A stretch of 47,784 bases of DNA from an uncultured Lachnospiraceae bacterium (GTDB taxonomy: Bacteria; Bacillota; Clostridia; Lachnospirales; Lachnospiraceae). Shown here one piece after another: positions 25,959-35,000 of this stretch. Location: assembly GCA_946615865.1 (NCBI GenBank), contig CAMOIJ010000017.1:1-47784 (forward strand), in the 5' to 3' direction. The position numbers and the translations under genes were made by a program. Positions within the stretch are counted from its first letter, which is position 1. Every line of letters starts with the position of its first letter. Under the pieces are notes generated by a model. The model searched no databases, was not told where the DNA came from, and saw only the letters and a program-made list of their open reading frames with translations.

Positions 25959-26753
25959 TTATCTCACTGCCCCCAGGTACTCCTCCAGCGTTGTGTTCCT
26001 GTCAGTGATCTCCTGTGCGGCTTCGGGGCCGACATACCTGTAGTGCCAGGGCTCTCCCTTGACTCCGGTAACGGCAGATTTATCGTTGGGATACCGCTTT
26101 ATGAAGCCGAAGCGGCTGCAGTTCTCGTCCATCCACTCCCACACATCATTTGCTGATTCATTGTCTCCGGAGTCGCTGGAAATGTCGACGCAAAGCCCCG
26201 TCTCATGCTCGCTTGAACCGGGCTCGGCTTCCCACTGGACCGCGAGTTCTCTCGCCTCTTCCCGGCTCTTGCCGTATCCCATGTACTCCCTGATCTTATT
26301 GTCGAGCCTTTCCTTCTGTTCATCTCGGGTTCTGTATCCCTGGACCACGCGGGGCTCAAGTCCCGCTGCTCTCATCTCGTCGAACATCTCCTGAAGATCC
26401 GGGTAGATCCGGCTGTCGACCATCTCTCCGTAGCGGAGTTCAGTGAGTTCCCCGTCGAATTCCTCTTCAAGCGGATGATCCCTGTTGACAAGGAGCAGTC
26501 TCCAGTCCTCCGACTGAACAAAACTCTTCTCTTTTTTGCCCGGTCCCGAGTCTGCATATGTATCGCTGACCACCGGCTCCGAAAAAGCGAGTTCCGGAAG
26601 GTCAAATCCATAGAAGAACATGTTCACAAAGAACGCGATGCCGATCACAAGTACTATAATGACCAGGGCAGCCACGACCTCACTGCTGTACAGGCGCCAT
26701 ACTCCCCCGCGTTTTCTTTCTTCGATTGGATCTATGTTCTCTCTTTCTGCCAT
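25959..26753 (-). CDS. Membrane-anchored D,D-carboxypeptidase, VanY/M15B family
   Basis: ATG 26753 follows AAGGA by seven bases (a TTG at 26756 is less likely). The product has 264 residues. Residues 1-20 are cytoplasmic and charged, and about 24-48 form one membrane helix (VVAALVIIVLVIGIAFFVN). The extracellular part contains the M15B zinc motifs SSEHETGLCVDI (S-x-H-x-x-G-x-x-x-D) and GEPWHYRYVG (E-x-W-H). The helper sequence VVQGYRTRDEQ precedes them. It should trim the terminal D-Ala from peptidoglycan stem peptides outside the membrane. No other vancomycin-resistance genes are nearby, so this is housekeeping wall turnover, as with LdcB or DacB-type enzymes. Confidence 0.92.
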   Translation of the reverse strand: MAERENIDPIEERKRGGVWRLYSSEVVAALVIIVLVIGIAFFVNMFFYGFDLPELAFSEPVVSDTYADSGPGKKEKSFVQSEDWRLLLVNRDHPLEEEFDGELTELRYGEMVDSRIYPDLQEMFDEMRAAGLEPRVVQGYRTRDEQKERLDNKIREYMGYGKSREEARELAVQWEAEPGSSEHETGLCVDISSDSGDNESANDVWEWMDENCSRFGFIKRYPNDKSAVTGVKGEPWHYRYVGPEAAQEITDRNTTLEEYLGAVR

Positions 26754-26880
26754 CAAATTTTCCTTAGCCGCAAGTATGTTAAACGCATTTTAAGCAATAC
26801 TCGTTTTGTTTTAACAAAATATTACACATTTAGTATACTCTGTTTCAAACAAATTGCAAAGAAAATCCAGCGTCCGAGAA

Positions 26881-26921
26881 TCAAAATAGAGGCCGACACT
26901 TATTCATTCGTGACGGCCTCA
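26881..26921 (-). terminator. Terminator of the phosphoribosyltransferase-like gene
   Basis: Stem GAGGCCGACAC (26889-26899) and GTGACGGCCTC (26910-26920) with one A-A mismatch and a 10-base loop. On the minus strand it is followed by TATTTTGATT. It lies 30-70 bases past the stop at 26953. Confidence 0.7.
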
Positions 26922-26952
26922 TGCAAAGGTTCGCTATTGTTTGCGCAGCAGG

Positions 26953-27594
26953 TCAGTGAAGTTTGGAATAGCCGAAACTGTTGCAGATCGCATCGATCGG
27001 GATGTGGTCCTTGCACATCTTGCAATCCGACGCAGTGTAGCTTCTATAATCCGGAAGATCCTGGATCTTGTACAGGGAGTGAACCTGCTGTCCGAAGATC
27101 TTGGTCGGAACAGAGAAGATCGCTGTGATGCCCACAACGGTTCCGCCGTAATAGTCGATGCTCTCGCCTGCGCGGAGGATCGTCTGTCCCGTGGTCGCGG
27201 AAGCCAGAAGCAGAAGGACGTGCTTGCCCTTGATCATCATCTCTGAATTCTCGCGGAAGATCATCTGGCCGCGGTTATCGAACTCGGGAGAATATACATA
27301 GATCGTCTTATGCGCGTTCATGGACATAATACCCGCCTGAGTAAGCTCATCGGCAAGGTAAGCACCGATTACCTCCATCCCGTCCATACACACGATCGTA
27401 TCGACGATCGTCGTGGCGGCATAGGTGCTGGCCATAGCGCGTGCGGCTGCCTTAGCTTCACTCTGCCTGGTCTTCATTGTCGTCATATCGATATAGTAAT
27501 TGATATGGGAGTTCGGCGTTACAAAATGTCCGGGGATAACTTTCATAATGACGTCCGGGAATTTTCTCGATCTCATCTTAGTGTAAGACTGCAT
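26953..27594 (-). CDS. Orotate phosphoribosyltransferase-like protein
   Basis: The start is placed at ATG 27594 because GGAGG lies five bases before it (an upstream start at 27618 lacks a site). The product has 213 residues. The fold is a type I phosphoribosyltransferase: VDTIVCMDGMEVIGAYLADE, then KHVLLLLASATTGQTILRAG, where the loop LASATTGQT replaces the usual acidic VDDVxTTG. The C-terminus has SDCKMCKDHIPIDAI, with two close Cys residues. Similar proteins in Clostridia are annotated as orotate phosphoribosyltransferases, but the missing acidic pair in the PRPP loop makes the exact activity doubtful. It has its own promoter and terminator. Confidence 0.8.
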   Translation of the reverse strand: MQSYTKMRSRKFPDVIMKVIPGHFVTPNSHINYYIDMTTMKTRQSEAKAAARAMASTYAATTIVDTIVCMDGMEVIGAYLADELTQAGIMSMNAHKTIYVYSPEFDNRGQMIFRENSEMMIKGKHVLLLLASATTGQTILRAGESIDYYGGTVVGITAIFSVPTKIFGQQVHSLYKIQDLPDYRSYTASDCKMCKDHIPIDAICNSFGYSKLH

Positions 27595-27665
27595 ATGCAC
27601 CTCCGTTCTGCGGCTCACACCCCTGCAGCGAAGCCGTATTGACTATTCCTGTAACTTATAGAGTC

Positions 27666-27671
27666 ATTATA
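27666..27671 (-). promoter_or_regulatory. Candidate -10 box of the phosphoribosyltransferase-like gene
   Basis: A consensus TATAAT on the minus strand, 72 bases upstream of ATG 27594. The -35 is poor; TTGTGC lies 20 bases upstream. Confidence 0.45.
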
Positions 27672-27828
27672 CTATATTTTTTGCATCATTTGCACAAAAA
27701 TAACTTCCATTGCGTCCCAAATTCAGCCAAATTATTCAATTTTTTTCTTTCTCTTTTTTTCAGAAAACTTTAGAAGTTTTTCATTCTTTCTAAATAGTTT
27801 TATAACAACTATCGTGTATAGTAGTACT

Positions 27829-27962
27829 TGTAAACAGAGAGAACATTTCCCCCTCTTTAAAACTCTCAATGTTTAACAAGATTTACATTTCCCCCTTTCA
27901 GATAAGCCCTTCGCAATGATCGCGGAACACTCCGCAGTCGTTGCGAGGGGCTTATTCCTTGT
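27829..27962 (+). ncRNA. Candidate small RNA with two C-rich motifs and a strong 3' hairpin
   Basis: A TATAGT -10-like box at 27817-27822 could start a transcript near 27829. It would contain two identical 12-base motifs, ACATTTCCCCCT at 27843-27854 and 27885-27896, 42 bases apart. They are complementary to Shine-Dalgarno type sequences (AGGGGGAAA). A near-continuous 24-bp hairpin at 27903-27954 (TAAGCCC with GGGCTTA, TCGCAA with TTGCGA, GCGGA with TCCGC, loop ACAC) is followed by TTCCTTGTTTG. C-rich single-stranded motifs plus a terminator hairpin are the layout of Firmicutes regulatory RNAs such as RoxS/RsaE. No coding frame explains the region. The -35 is weak, so the 5' end is a guess. 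Confidence 0.4.
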
Positions 27963-28460
27963 TTGACACCAACTTTCTATCTTCTTCCGGTTGCTGCCAT
28001 ATCCGATGGGGGTGGAGGCGGTTTGTTTGGGCTAATTTTCCATCCTTTTTCGGTTGCTGCTGTATCCGATGGGGGTGGAAAAGCTTGTTTGGCACAAACT
28101 CTCCATCCTTTTTCTAGTTGCGGCTATATCCGATGGGGCTGGAAAAGCTTGTTTGGCACAAACTCTCCATCCTTTTTCCAGTTGCGGCTATATCCGATGG
28201 GGCTGGAAAAGCTTGTTTGGCACAAACTCTCCATCCCCTTTTAGGGATCCCCAAAACCGATGGTATGACAGACACAAAATATCCTAATGGACTCCATCTA
28301 CAGAGAAAGTAGTTCATATCCGATGGATGTTTCAGGCAAAATCGCCCAAATAGGCCCCATCCTCACAGAAATAAAGCCTTATCCGATGGATGCTCCAGGC
28401 AGAAGCGCAGCAAACATCCCCCATCCAGCAAGAAATTCTCACTAAAAAGATGGAGAGCAA
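27961..28460. repeat. Eight-unit degenerate tandem array, 63-64 bp period
   Basis: CGATGG (or a close form) recurs at 28004, 28067, 28131, 28195, 28258, 28321, 28384 and about 28448, a step of 62-64 bases. The two central units are almost identical (GGCACAAACTCTCCATCC, then ATATCCGATGGGGCTGG), and units become more diverged outwards, especially to the right. In most units CCATC and GATGG form a short inverted pair about 20 bases apart. Frames across the central units are open only because of the repeat. The array lies between the racemase gene and the candidate small RNA. No known family is recognised. Confidence 0.85.
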
Positions 28461-28537
28461 CAAATAAGGGGCAATTGCCGCACGGACACAAGTTTTCACA
28501 ACCACCTTGCACCCGGAGCAGCACGCCCCTCACAAAT

Positions 28538-29314
28538 TCAATCTTCAATTTCCATCGTAACCGGCTCTTCCAAAGTCAGCTTACCGCCGACTGTACCGGC
28601 ATATCTTCCCTGTCTCTTGGCCATATTTACGGTGATCGTTCCGCCCGGCTGCTCGAAGTTATAGCCGTGGAAGCCGTCCTTTTCATCCCTGGTCAGATAC
28701 CAGGCAGCTGCCAGCGACCCGCTGCCGCAGGATGACTCACAGCACACCGTATCTGTTTCCGCGACATAGACGACCGGGATCAAGCTGTCTCCGTTAACAA
28801 ACATTACGCCGAAGGCACTGTAAGCTTTCCCGAACTTGTCGATCATACGGCGGGCAAAAGCCTCATCAAACTCTTTGTCCACACAGATCATGTGTGTGAT
28901 CCCCCGGGACACCACCAACGGATAGAGCTCTTCAGCTTCCTCACCTGCTATCTCCATTTTCTCGGGCATAGGCATCTGGGCTGCGCTGGTCTCCCGCTCG
29001 AGATCGCAAATGACTTCAAGCTGCTCGCGCGTGCCGGACATCTCTATTTTGCAATGGTCAATCTCTTTCTCCCTGCACAGAAGGTAGCCGTAGGAACGCG
29101 CCGCGTTCCCGCAGAACTCTCCGCCTGCCATTTCGAGTCTTCCGAGGCTCTTTCCGTAGAGGGGGCGCGTTTCAAAGCCGACTTGCTCAGCCCTGAGCGC
29201 CGGGTCCGCCATGATCGCGGCCGCGACTTTCGCCCGCTCTGACTTGGGAACGCCGCTCCGGACGATCGCTGTCCTGTTGCCGGCCGGATCTGCCATTACC
29301 ACTGTAAACTTCAT
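28538..29314 (-). CDS. DapF-fold amino-acid racemase, CntK (histidine racemase)-like
   Basis: The start is placed at ATG 29314 because GGAG lies six bases before it; a TTG at 29326 has none. The product has 258 residues. The cofactor-free racemase fold of the diaminopimelate epimerase family is shown by its two catalytic cysteines: Cys68 in MAGGEFCGNAARSYGYLL and Cys196 in ESSCGSGSLAAAW. The start (ADPAGNRTAIV) lacks the GNDF of true DapF. It resembles, from memory, the staphylopine-pathway histidine racemase CntK (EQVGF, GNEFCGNA, SCGSG, QPGGSILV; here QPGGTITVNMAKR). It is the last gene of the amino-acid ABC operon, 111 bases after the ATPase, which points to a D- or L-amino acid as the transported or produced substrate. 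No CntL/CntM partners are present, so metallophore synthesis is not supported here. Confidence 0.82.
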   Translation of the reverse strand: MKFTVVMADPAGNRTAIVRSGVPKSERAKVAAAIMADPALRAEQVGFETRPLYGKSLGRLEMAGGEFCGNAARSYGYLLCREKEIDHCKIEMSGTREQLEVICDLERETSAAQMPMPEKMEIAGEEAEELYPLVVSRGITHMICVDKEFDEAFARRMIDKFGKAYSAFGVMFVNGDSLIPVVYVAETDTVCCESSCGSGSLAAAWYLTRDEKDGFHGYNFEQPGGTITVNMAKRQGRYAGTVGGKLTLEEPVTMEIED

Positions 29315-29340
29315 TGCTGTCTCCAATCTTCCGTATAATT

Positions 29341-29424
29341 CTTTGCGGCGGCTCTGCCGTCAATCATTACCGCAGCACGGCTCTGCCGTCTATCATAACC
29401 GCGGCATGTTCTGCCGCCAATCAC
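29341..29424. repeat. Short 29-30 bp repeats between ATPase and racemase genes
   Basis: The phrase GGCTCTGCCGTC with a following ATCAT recurs about every 30 bases, three times with decay, in the 110-base gap between the ABC ATPase and the racemase. It may only be spacer expansion; the racemase ribosome binding site lies just outside it. Confidence 0.6.
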
Positions 29425-30192
29425 TCACCCGTTCTCCGCAAATCTCGCCAGGAACCTCTTCGTCCTCTCCTCCTTGGGATTGGTGATGACGTCTTCAGGC
29501 TTTCCTTCTTCCACGATGTAGCCGCCGTCCATGAAGATCACGCGGTCCGCCACGTCTCTTGCGAAAGCCATCTCGTGAGTGACGATAACCATGGTCATAT
29601 GCTCCTGGGCCAGCTGGCGGATGACCTTTAAGATCTCGCCTGTCAGCTCCGGATCCAGCGCCGATGTCGGCTCGTCAAAAAAGAGAATGTCCGGGTTCAT
29701 GCACAGCGCCCTGGCGATGGCGACACGCTGCTGCTGTCCGCCGGAGAGCTGCTGGGGATAGTAATTCTCCTTGCCTTCAAGGCCCATCTTCACTAACAGT
29801 TCCTTTGCCTCTTTTTTGACCTCAGAGGCGTTTCTCTTCTGCACGCAGATCGGCGCGTCGATGAGATTCTTGAGCACGCTGTAGTGCGGGAAGAGGTTGA
29901 ACTGCTGGAACACGAGGCCAAAGTAGCTCTTGATCTTCCTCAGTTCTGACGATGAGGCGTAGACGCTCTTTCCTTCAGTGTCGTTGTGCGCCGCCACTTC
30001 GCCCAGATAGCTCAGTTCGCCGCTGTCCATGGTCTCGAGCATGGTGGCGCAGCGAAGAAGCGTGGATTTGCCGCTTCCGGAAGGGCCGATGATCGCCACG
30101 ACCTCGCCCTCCTCGACGGAGACGGATATATCGTTGAGGACCTTCAGGTCGCCGAAGGATTTGCTCACATTTTTGATCTCAAATAAGCTCAT
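29425..30192 (-). CDS. Polar amino-acid ABC transporter, ATP-binding subunit (GlnQ/HisP type)
   Basis: A 255-residue ATPase. Walker [10 protein letters not shown] is near residue 36, followed by the Q loop ([10 protein letters not shown]), the signature [15 protein letters not shown], Walker [14 protein letters not shown] and the switch His in VTHEM. The family motif FNLFPH with a regulatory-domain-free length is typical of polar amino-acid importers. It energises import of an amino acid by the permease and binding protein encoded just upstream; the permease stop is 12 bases before this start. Confidence 0.96.
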   Translation of the reverse strand: MSLFEIKNVSKSFGDLKVLNDISVSVEEGEVVAIIGPSGSGKSTLLRCATMLETMDSGELSYLGEVAAHNDTEGKSVYASSSELRKIKSYFGLVFQQFNLFPHYSVLKNLIDAPICVQKRNASEVKKEAKELLVKMGLEGKENYYPQQLSGGQQQRVAIARALCMNPDILFFDEPTSALDPELTGEILKVIRQLAQEHMTMVIVTHEMAFARDVADRVIFMDGGYIVEEGKPEDVITNPKEERTKRFLARFAENG

Positions 30193-30204
30193 ATCTTCCC
30201 TCCG

Positions 30205-30855
30205 TCAATTGTAATAGTTCAGCCGCTTCTCAATGTAGTTCATGATGAGCGTGACTACTAAGTTGAAGACATAGTAGAATACGCCCGCCACGAAGAGAGG
30301 CATAAGGCTGGACATAGCCGCGGATACCTGCTTGGCGTAAGTGAACATCTCCTGATAGGCGAGCACGAATGCCAGAGAAGTATCTTTGACCAGTGTGATG
30401 ACTTCGTTGGTTACCGGCGGAATGGTCCGCTTGACCATCTGCGGGAAGATGATCTTGAGGAATGTCTGCACCTTCGTATAGCCGAGCACCGTGGCAGCCT
30501 CCGTCTGGCCGACGGGAATGCTCTGGATTCCCGCGCGGAAGATCTCCGCGAAATAGGCCGCATAGTTGATGGAGAAACCGATCAGGGTCGCGTACAGTCT
30601 CCAGGCTGTCGATAATTTGAGTCCGAAAACATAATAGGGACCGTAGAACACTACGATCAGCTGCAGCATCAGGGGCGTTCCGCGAAGTATGGAAATGATT
30701 CCCTGGATCAAAATAGAGAGCGGCTTGAACTTACTCATCCGGCCCAGCGCCACCAGTATTCCCAAAGGCATTGAAAACAACAGAGTGCAGAAAAAAACGA
30801 TCAGCGTTGATCCAAAGCCGGACGCGATCTGCGAAATGACAGTCAAAAGGCTCAT
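30205..30855 (-). CDS. Polar amino-acid ABC transporter, permease subunit (HisM/GlnP type)
   Basis: A 216-residue membrane protein with about five helices. It carries the HisMQ topology and the EAA loop (GQTEAATVLGYTKVQTFLKI, ending in IFPQM). Residues SILRGTPLMLQLIVVFYGPY are characteristic of polar amino-acid permeases. It is placed between the binding protein and ATPase genes in the same transcript. A single permease gene suggests a homodimeric channel. Confidence 0.95.
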   Translation of the reverse strand: MSLLTVISQIASGFGSTLIVFFCTLLFSMPLGILVALGRMSKFKPLSILIQGIISILRGTPLMLQLIVVFYGPYYVFGLKLSTAWRLYATLIGFSINYAAYFAEIFRAGIQSIPVGQTEAATVLGYTKVQTFLKIIFPQMVKRTIPPVTNEVITLVKDTSLAFVLAYQEMFTYAKQVSAAMSSLMPLFVAGVFYYVFNLVVTLIMNYIEKRLNYYN

Positions 30856-30883
30856 AAATCCCCCTTAGCTTGTGATAACAAAG

Positions 30884-30915
30884 ACCGCCTGCGCTCCGCC
30901 ACGGAGCTCAGGCGA
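30884..30915 (-). terminator. Hairpin between binding-protein and permease genes (partial terminator)
   Basis: Stem CGCCTGCGCTCCG (30886-30898) and CGGAGCTCAGGCG (30902-30914) with one mismatch and a 3-base loop. It is followed on the minus strand by GTCTTTGTT. The T-run is weak, so it probably attenuates or stabilises the upstream mRNA, keeping binding protein in excess over permease, a common layout in such operons. Confidence 0.6.
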
Positions 30916-30995
30916 TCAAAATGAACTTATCCGTTCACGCCGGCAGTCTGCCGGATCTGTTTAAGATCCATCCGCCGGCCGGTCTGCCTTCCCGA

Positions 30996-31868
30996 TCACT
31001 CAGTAATGAGCATATCCGGAAGATTGTCGTCCGAGTATTTCTCGGCGATCTTCATGACAGTGCCGTCTGCGAGCATCTCATCATAAGTCTCCTGGACCTT
31101 GTCCCTGAGAGCCTCATTGCCGAGTTTGAATGCGATCGCATACTGCTCTGTAGAGATAGGCTCCTCAAGAATGCGGAAAGTATCAGGATTGTTTCTCATC
31201 TGATAGCGGGCAACGCCGATATCAACCGCAACCGCGTCTACTGCTCCGGACTTCATATCCGTGAAGCATGTGTTGTAGCTGGCGTTTCTCTGAAGATCCG
31301 CGAATGTTCCGGCGAGAGATGCAAGTTCATCGCTCTTAAGAGCGGCCTCTGCGGAGGAGTCACTCTGTACGATCACAACCTTGCCCGCAAGATCTGCCGG
31401 AGTCTGGATATCGGACTCAGCCAGGACCGCAATAACAATGCTGTTGTTAACATAAGGCTTGCTCCATGTATAAGCCGCTTCACGGCCGGTGTAAGTCATG
31501 CCGTTCCAGATGCAGTCGATAGTGCCGCTGTCGATCTCTGCGTCCTTGTTGTCCCAGTTGATGGGCTGCTTCTTCAGAGTCCAGCCGCGGCGCTTGCAGA
31601 GCTCTTCAGCCAGTTCAAGGTCGAAACCTGTGTAGTCGCCGGTCGCCTCATCGAGATAACCGTAAGGCGGATACTCTGCGTCGAAACCTACTACGAATTC
31701 GGTATCTTCATCTGTAGCTGCCGGTGCCTCGGCTGCTGCAGTCTCTTCTGCTGCGGGCTCTGCCGCCGCACTGTCAGTGCTTGTAGATGCTCCGGATGAA
31801 CCTCCGCATGCCGCGAGTGAGATTGCCATCACGCCAGTAAGGAGCATTGCTGCAAACTTCTTCATCAT
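30996..31868 (-). CDS. Amino-acid ABC transporter substrate-binding lipoprotein
   Basis: The start is placed at ATG 31868 (MMKKFAAMLLTGVMAISLAA) since GGGAGG lies about eight bases before it; an earlier start at 31943 would spoil the lipoprotein signal. The product has 290 residues. The lipobox is LAACGG, followed by a Ser/Ala/Glu-rich linker. The mature part is a type 2 periplasmic-binding fold of the polar amino-acid family (FVVGFDAEYPPYGYLDEATG, DYTGFDLELAEELCKRRGW, WNGMTYTGREA, and MKSGAVDAVAVD). It captures the amino acid at the outer membrane face and delivers it to the permease. It is the first gene of the four-gene operon ending in the racemase. Confidence 0.95.
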   Translation of the reverse strand: MMKKFAAMLLTGVMAISLAACGGSSGASTSTDSAAAEPAAEETAAAEAPAATDEDTEFVVGFDAEYPPYGYLDEATGDYTGFDLELAEELCKRRGWTLKKQPINWDNKDAEIDSGTIDCIWNGMTYTGREAAYTWSKPYVNNSIVIAVLAESDIQTPADLAGKVVIVQSDSSAEAALKSDELASLAGTFADLQRNASYNTCFTDMKSGAVDAVAVDIGVARYQMRNNPDTFRILEEPISTEQYAIAFKLGNEALRDKVQETYDEMLADGTVMKIAEKYSDDNLPDMLITE

Positions 31869-31982
31869 TTCAAAATCCTCCCAGACTGTAGAATATTGTT
31901 TCCGCGGCGGGAAGTCCCTGACCTGCGGCCGGCACTTGAACATATCAGCGAGATAACGAATTAAAGTGCCGAATACTGTAGT

Positions 31983-32011
31983 ATATTATCACGCTAAAGT
32001 ATGTTTGTAAA
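31983..32011 (-). promoter_or_regulatory. Promoter of the amino-acid transporter and racemase operon
   Basis: On the minus strand: TTTACA (32011-32006), a 17-base spacer, TAATAT (31988-31983). It overlaps the end of the Ig-like gene and would start a leader of about 105 bases before ATG 31868. Near the start of that leader CGGCACTT and AAGTGCCG form an inverted pair about 25 bases apart (31933-31974), which may be an operator or an mRNA hairpin. Confidence 0.6.
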
Positions 32012-35000
32012 CACCGTACGAGAACCAAATTGCCAAAATCAGCCCCAAAAAAGCGGCCGCCGGAAGGGCCCCGCTGCTGTAGAGATGGACCATCAGATTT
32101 GAGCTGACAAGGATGCGATAAGCGGCCTCGCTGCTCCGATTGCCCGCTCCATCTGCAGCCGTTGCTCTCATCGTCTGCCACTCGCCCCGGGCACGGATCT
32201 CGAAGGGAATCTCTCCTCCGTTTTCATCCATGATCCTCGTAAGTTCCTCCTCATCATATTTATAAGTCTCGAGAAGAATGCCCTGATCGTCCGTGATCTC
32301 AATCTCCAGCCCGCTCAATTCCATATTGTCAGAAGGTATCAGGCGCAGAGGCACAGCGTCTGCAATAAACTTGCCCTGCCGCGTATCCACTCCCGTGATC
32401 CGCACTGAAGGCGGCGTCCTGTCCACCGCCCAGGAAGGACTGTACCCGGTTCCGGACGTAAACCGTCCCGCGCTGCTGTTGTAATTGCCGGTCTCGTCCT
32501 CGGACTCCAGAAGAATGCTGTATCTTCCCTCCCTGCTGAATGCAGCCGGGTCGATACTGTAGACATATTTCATGCCCGCAGTTCCCGTTTCCTCATCGAC
32601 AGAGTAGTCTTTTCCTTCCTCCAGGATCTCAGCGTTTCCGTTCCGGAAAAGCGTGATCTGCCTCTTAGTCAGGGGCGAGATGTTGTACTCGGCAATGACC
32701 AGCGGATTCTCCGCCTCCGTATACACAGCTCCTATCATCTCCCGTGTCTTCTCATCCTCAGAGATGTCGTAGAGGGAGCCGAATCTGTTGACGCACAGGT
32801 TCCTCCTGATGATCGAACGGTTTCCCGCGAGATCGCAGGCTGTCCCTGTGAGCACGCAGATCCCGTCCGCGGCTCTCTCCTTCGGCAGATCCGGCAGCAC
32901 GATCCTAGCTGAAAGTCCGCCGCCCCTGCACTCCATGGTCCCGCCGCCCGCCGTCCGGTTGTTCCACCTTGCGCAGAGCGAGCCCGGAGCCATATTCGCC
33001 TCTTCACAGCAGATTGCCGGCGATATTTCTGCTCCGTAAGCCCCCATCTCCTGCACCGTGCTCCCGTCAAAATACAGTTTCGGCGCAGTTCGATCAATAA
33101 TAAACGATTCTTCGAATAGAGGGACTGCCGTGTTCCCCGCCAGATCCATGCACAGACAGCCCAAAGCCCACTCTCCGTCTTCCGTAAAAGGAATCTCCGC
33201 CTCGTAGACCGGGATCAGCCCTGCAGTCCTGTCATCCCGGATTTCAGATACTTTTCGGAAGGACCTGGCGAATGGCAGTATTTTGACATAACTGTCGTCG
33301 AAGGACAGGTCTGTTACCCGGACTGTCGCGAGTCTGGCCGCGTTGTAGTACCTCCCGTTTCGCGCGTCTGTGTTGTCCCATGTCACCTCGATCAGCGGCG
33401 GCGTCCGGTCGATCGTGAAGGCCTGCGGCGCCTCGCCGGTATAGCTTACCGACGCCGTGTTCCCCAGAGCGTCCGTCCCGGTCACCTCCAGCGTGTATGC
33501 GCCGTCCATGGGAAACTGCAGCTCCATGGTCCGCGTCTCCGGGTCGCCCGACGGGCCCCGCTTCCACTCCCCGGGCACAGCTCCAGGAGCCCGCACCGGC
33601 AGCTTTTCAGGATCGAAATTCCGCTCGCGCACAGACACCACAGCAGTCCTCGCCCGGTCAAAATATCGTCCGTTCTTCATCTCATTGTTGTCAAAACTCA
33701 CCTTCACTTCAGGCCCCGCTGTGTCAATTCCGAACTTTCGGATTCCGCTGTCACCGTAATCCGAGGAATTCCCCGCGTTGTCGTACGCGACAGCCTTAAC
33801 TTCAATGTCATTGCTGTCCCACTTTCCGCCGGAAGGTATCGATATTTCGCCGTGAAATCTGTAAACGGGAGTCTGCTCAGTCCCGGCGACAGTCAGCTCT
33901 GACTCATCGGCAGTCTCCTTCCATGCACCCGCAGCTCCGTCTTCCCCGCGAAAGAGCACCTTCTCCATAACGGTCTCCCCGTCTCTTGTCACCTCGCAGC
34001 GTACTTCCGCCAGCCCTGATCCGCCGTGTTCCCGGTCCGGATCTTCCGCGAAGATCTCCAGTGTCACCGAACCGTCATAGAGAGGCCTTCCGTCGGCCAT
34101 CCTCGCTGTGATCTGCGGTACGGCTCTCACCACAGCGCCCGGCGCCTCCGAGTCCACCGTTGGGTCCGAAATATCGAGATAAATATCGGCAGTCCTTTGC
34201 AATACGGCAGTTTCATTGCCGGCCCGGTCCCGCAGCCGCAGACCCTCGATCCTGAAAACCTGCCCTCCCCGTACCATGATCCTGCCTCCACAGGCAGATC
34301 GATACTCCTGTCCGTCCGGCGGCGTGTCGTTTTCCTCCCCCGCTGTTGACAAAAGGCCGAAGGTTACGCTCGCAGGCGAAATATCAGCCGCGCTGTATTC
34401 AATGACCGCGTTTTCCTCATTTCTGTATGGCTGGAAACTGTCGCGGTCCATTGTCCAAGCCTTACCGTTGGCGGTCATCCGGCAATATGTCCCGCCGTCC
34501 TCATTTTCAATGAGGAGTTCCCCTTCCGGAGCCTTCGTGTCGACCACGATTCTTCCTGTAACATAAGTGCCTTTTCCCACGTCTTCACAGGTCAGTCCGC
34601 TCTCCGCACTTGTAAGAACGATTGGATTTCCTGCTTTGTCTCTGCCTGTGATCCCAAACCGGTATACCCCGTCCGGCGTTTCCTCGCTCCCGGGAGCTCG
34701 CTCCAGTTGCAGCAAAACCGAGCCGGGCTCCCCTTCTCCGCTTTCCACGACTTCAGTCCGGCACTCCTCTTTAGAAGCGCTCTCCCAGGCCGGCCACACC
34801 TGCTCGCAGCATTGTCCCTCAGGAACAGCCGCATAAGCGCTCCGCAGTTCCAGTGCGGCGGGATCTATGTTTTGATCGGTCACGCGCATAGACGCCGTGA
34901 TCACCGGCACTCCTCCCGCGTATTGCTTCGGATCGCTGCCAAAATAGACAATCCCGCTGCTCTCATCGATCCCCGCAGGGTTTCCGATTGGAGTGCTGAG

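Noticed and set aside
25959..26753. Vancomycin-resistance cassette
   Set aside because: A VanY-type peptidase alone is common in wall turnover; no ligase, dehydrogenase or VanX-like gene is near.
27963..28312. Open frames across the 63-64 bp array
   Set aside because: They follow the repeat, change frame between units and lack ribosome binding sites.
27961..28460. CRISPR array at the 63-64 bp tandem repeat
   Set aside because: Similarity covers the whole unit instead of alternating constant repeats and unique spacers, and there are no cas genes.
28538..29314. Staphylopine-type metallophore cluster
   Set aside because: Only a CntK-like racemase is present; no nicotianamine-synthase-like or opine dehydrogenase gene lies in the window.
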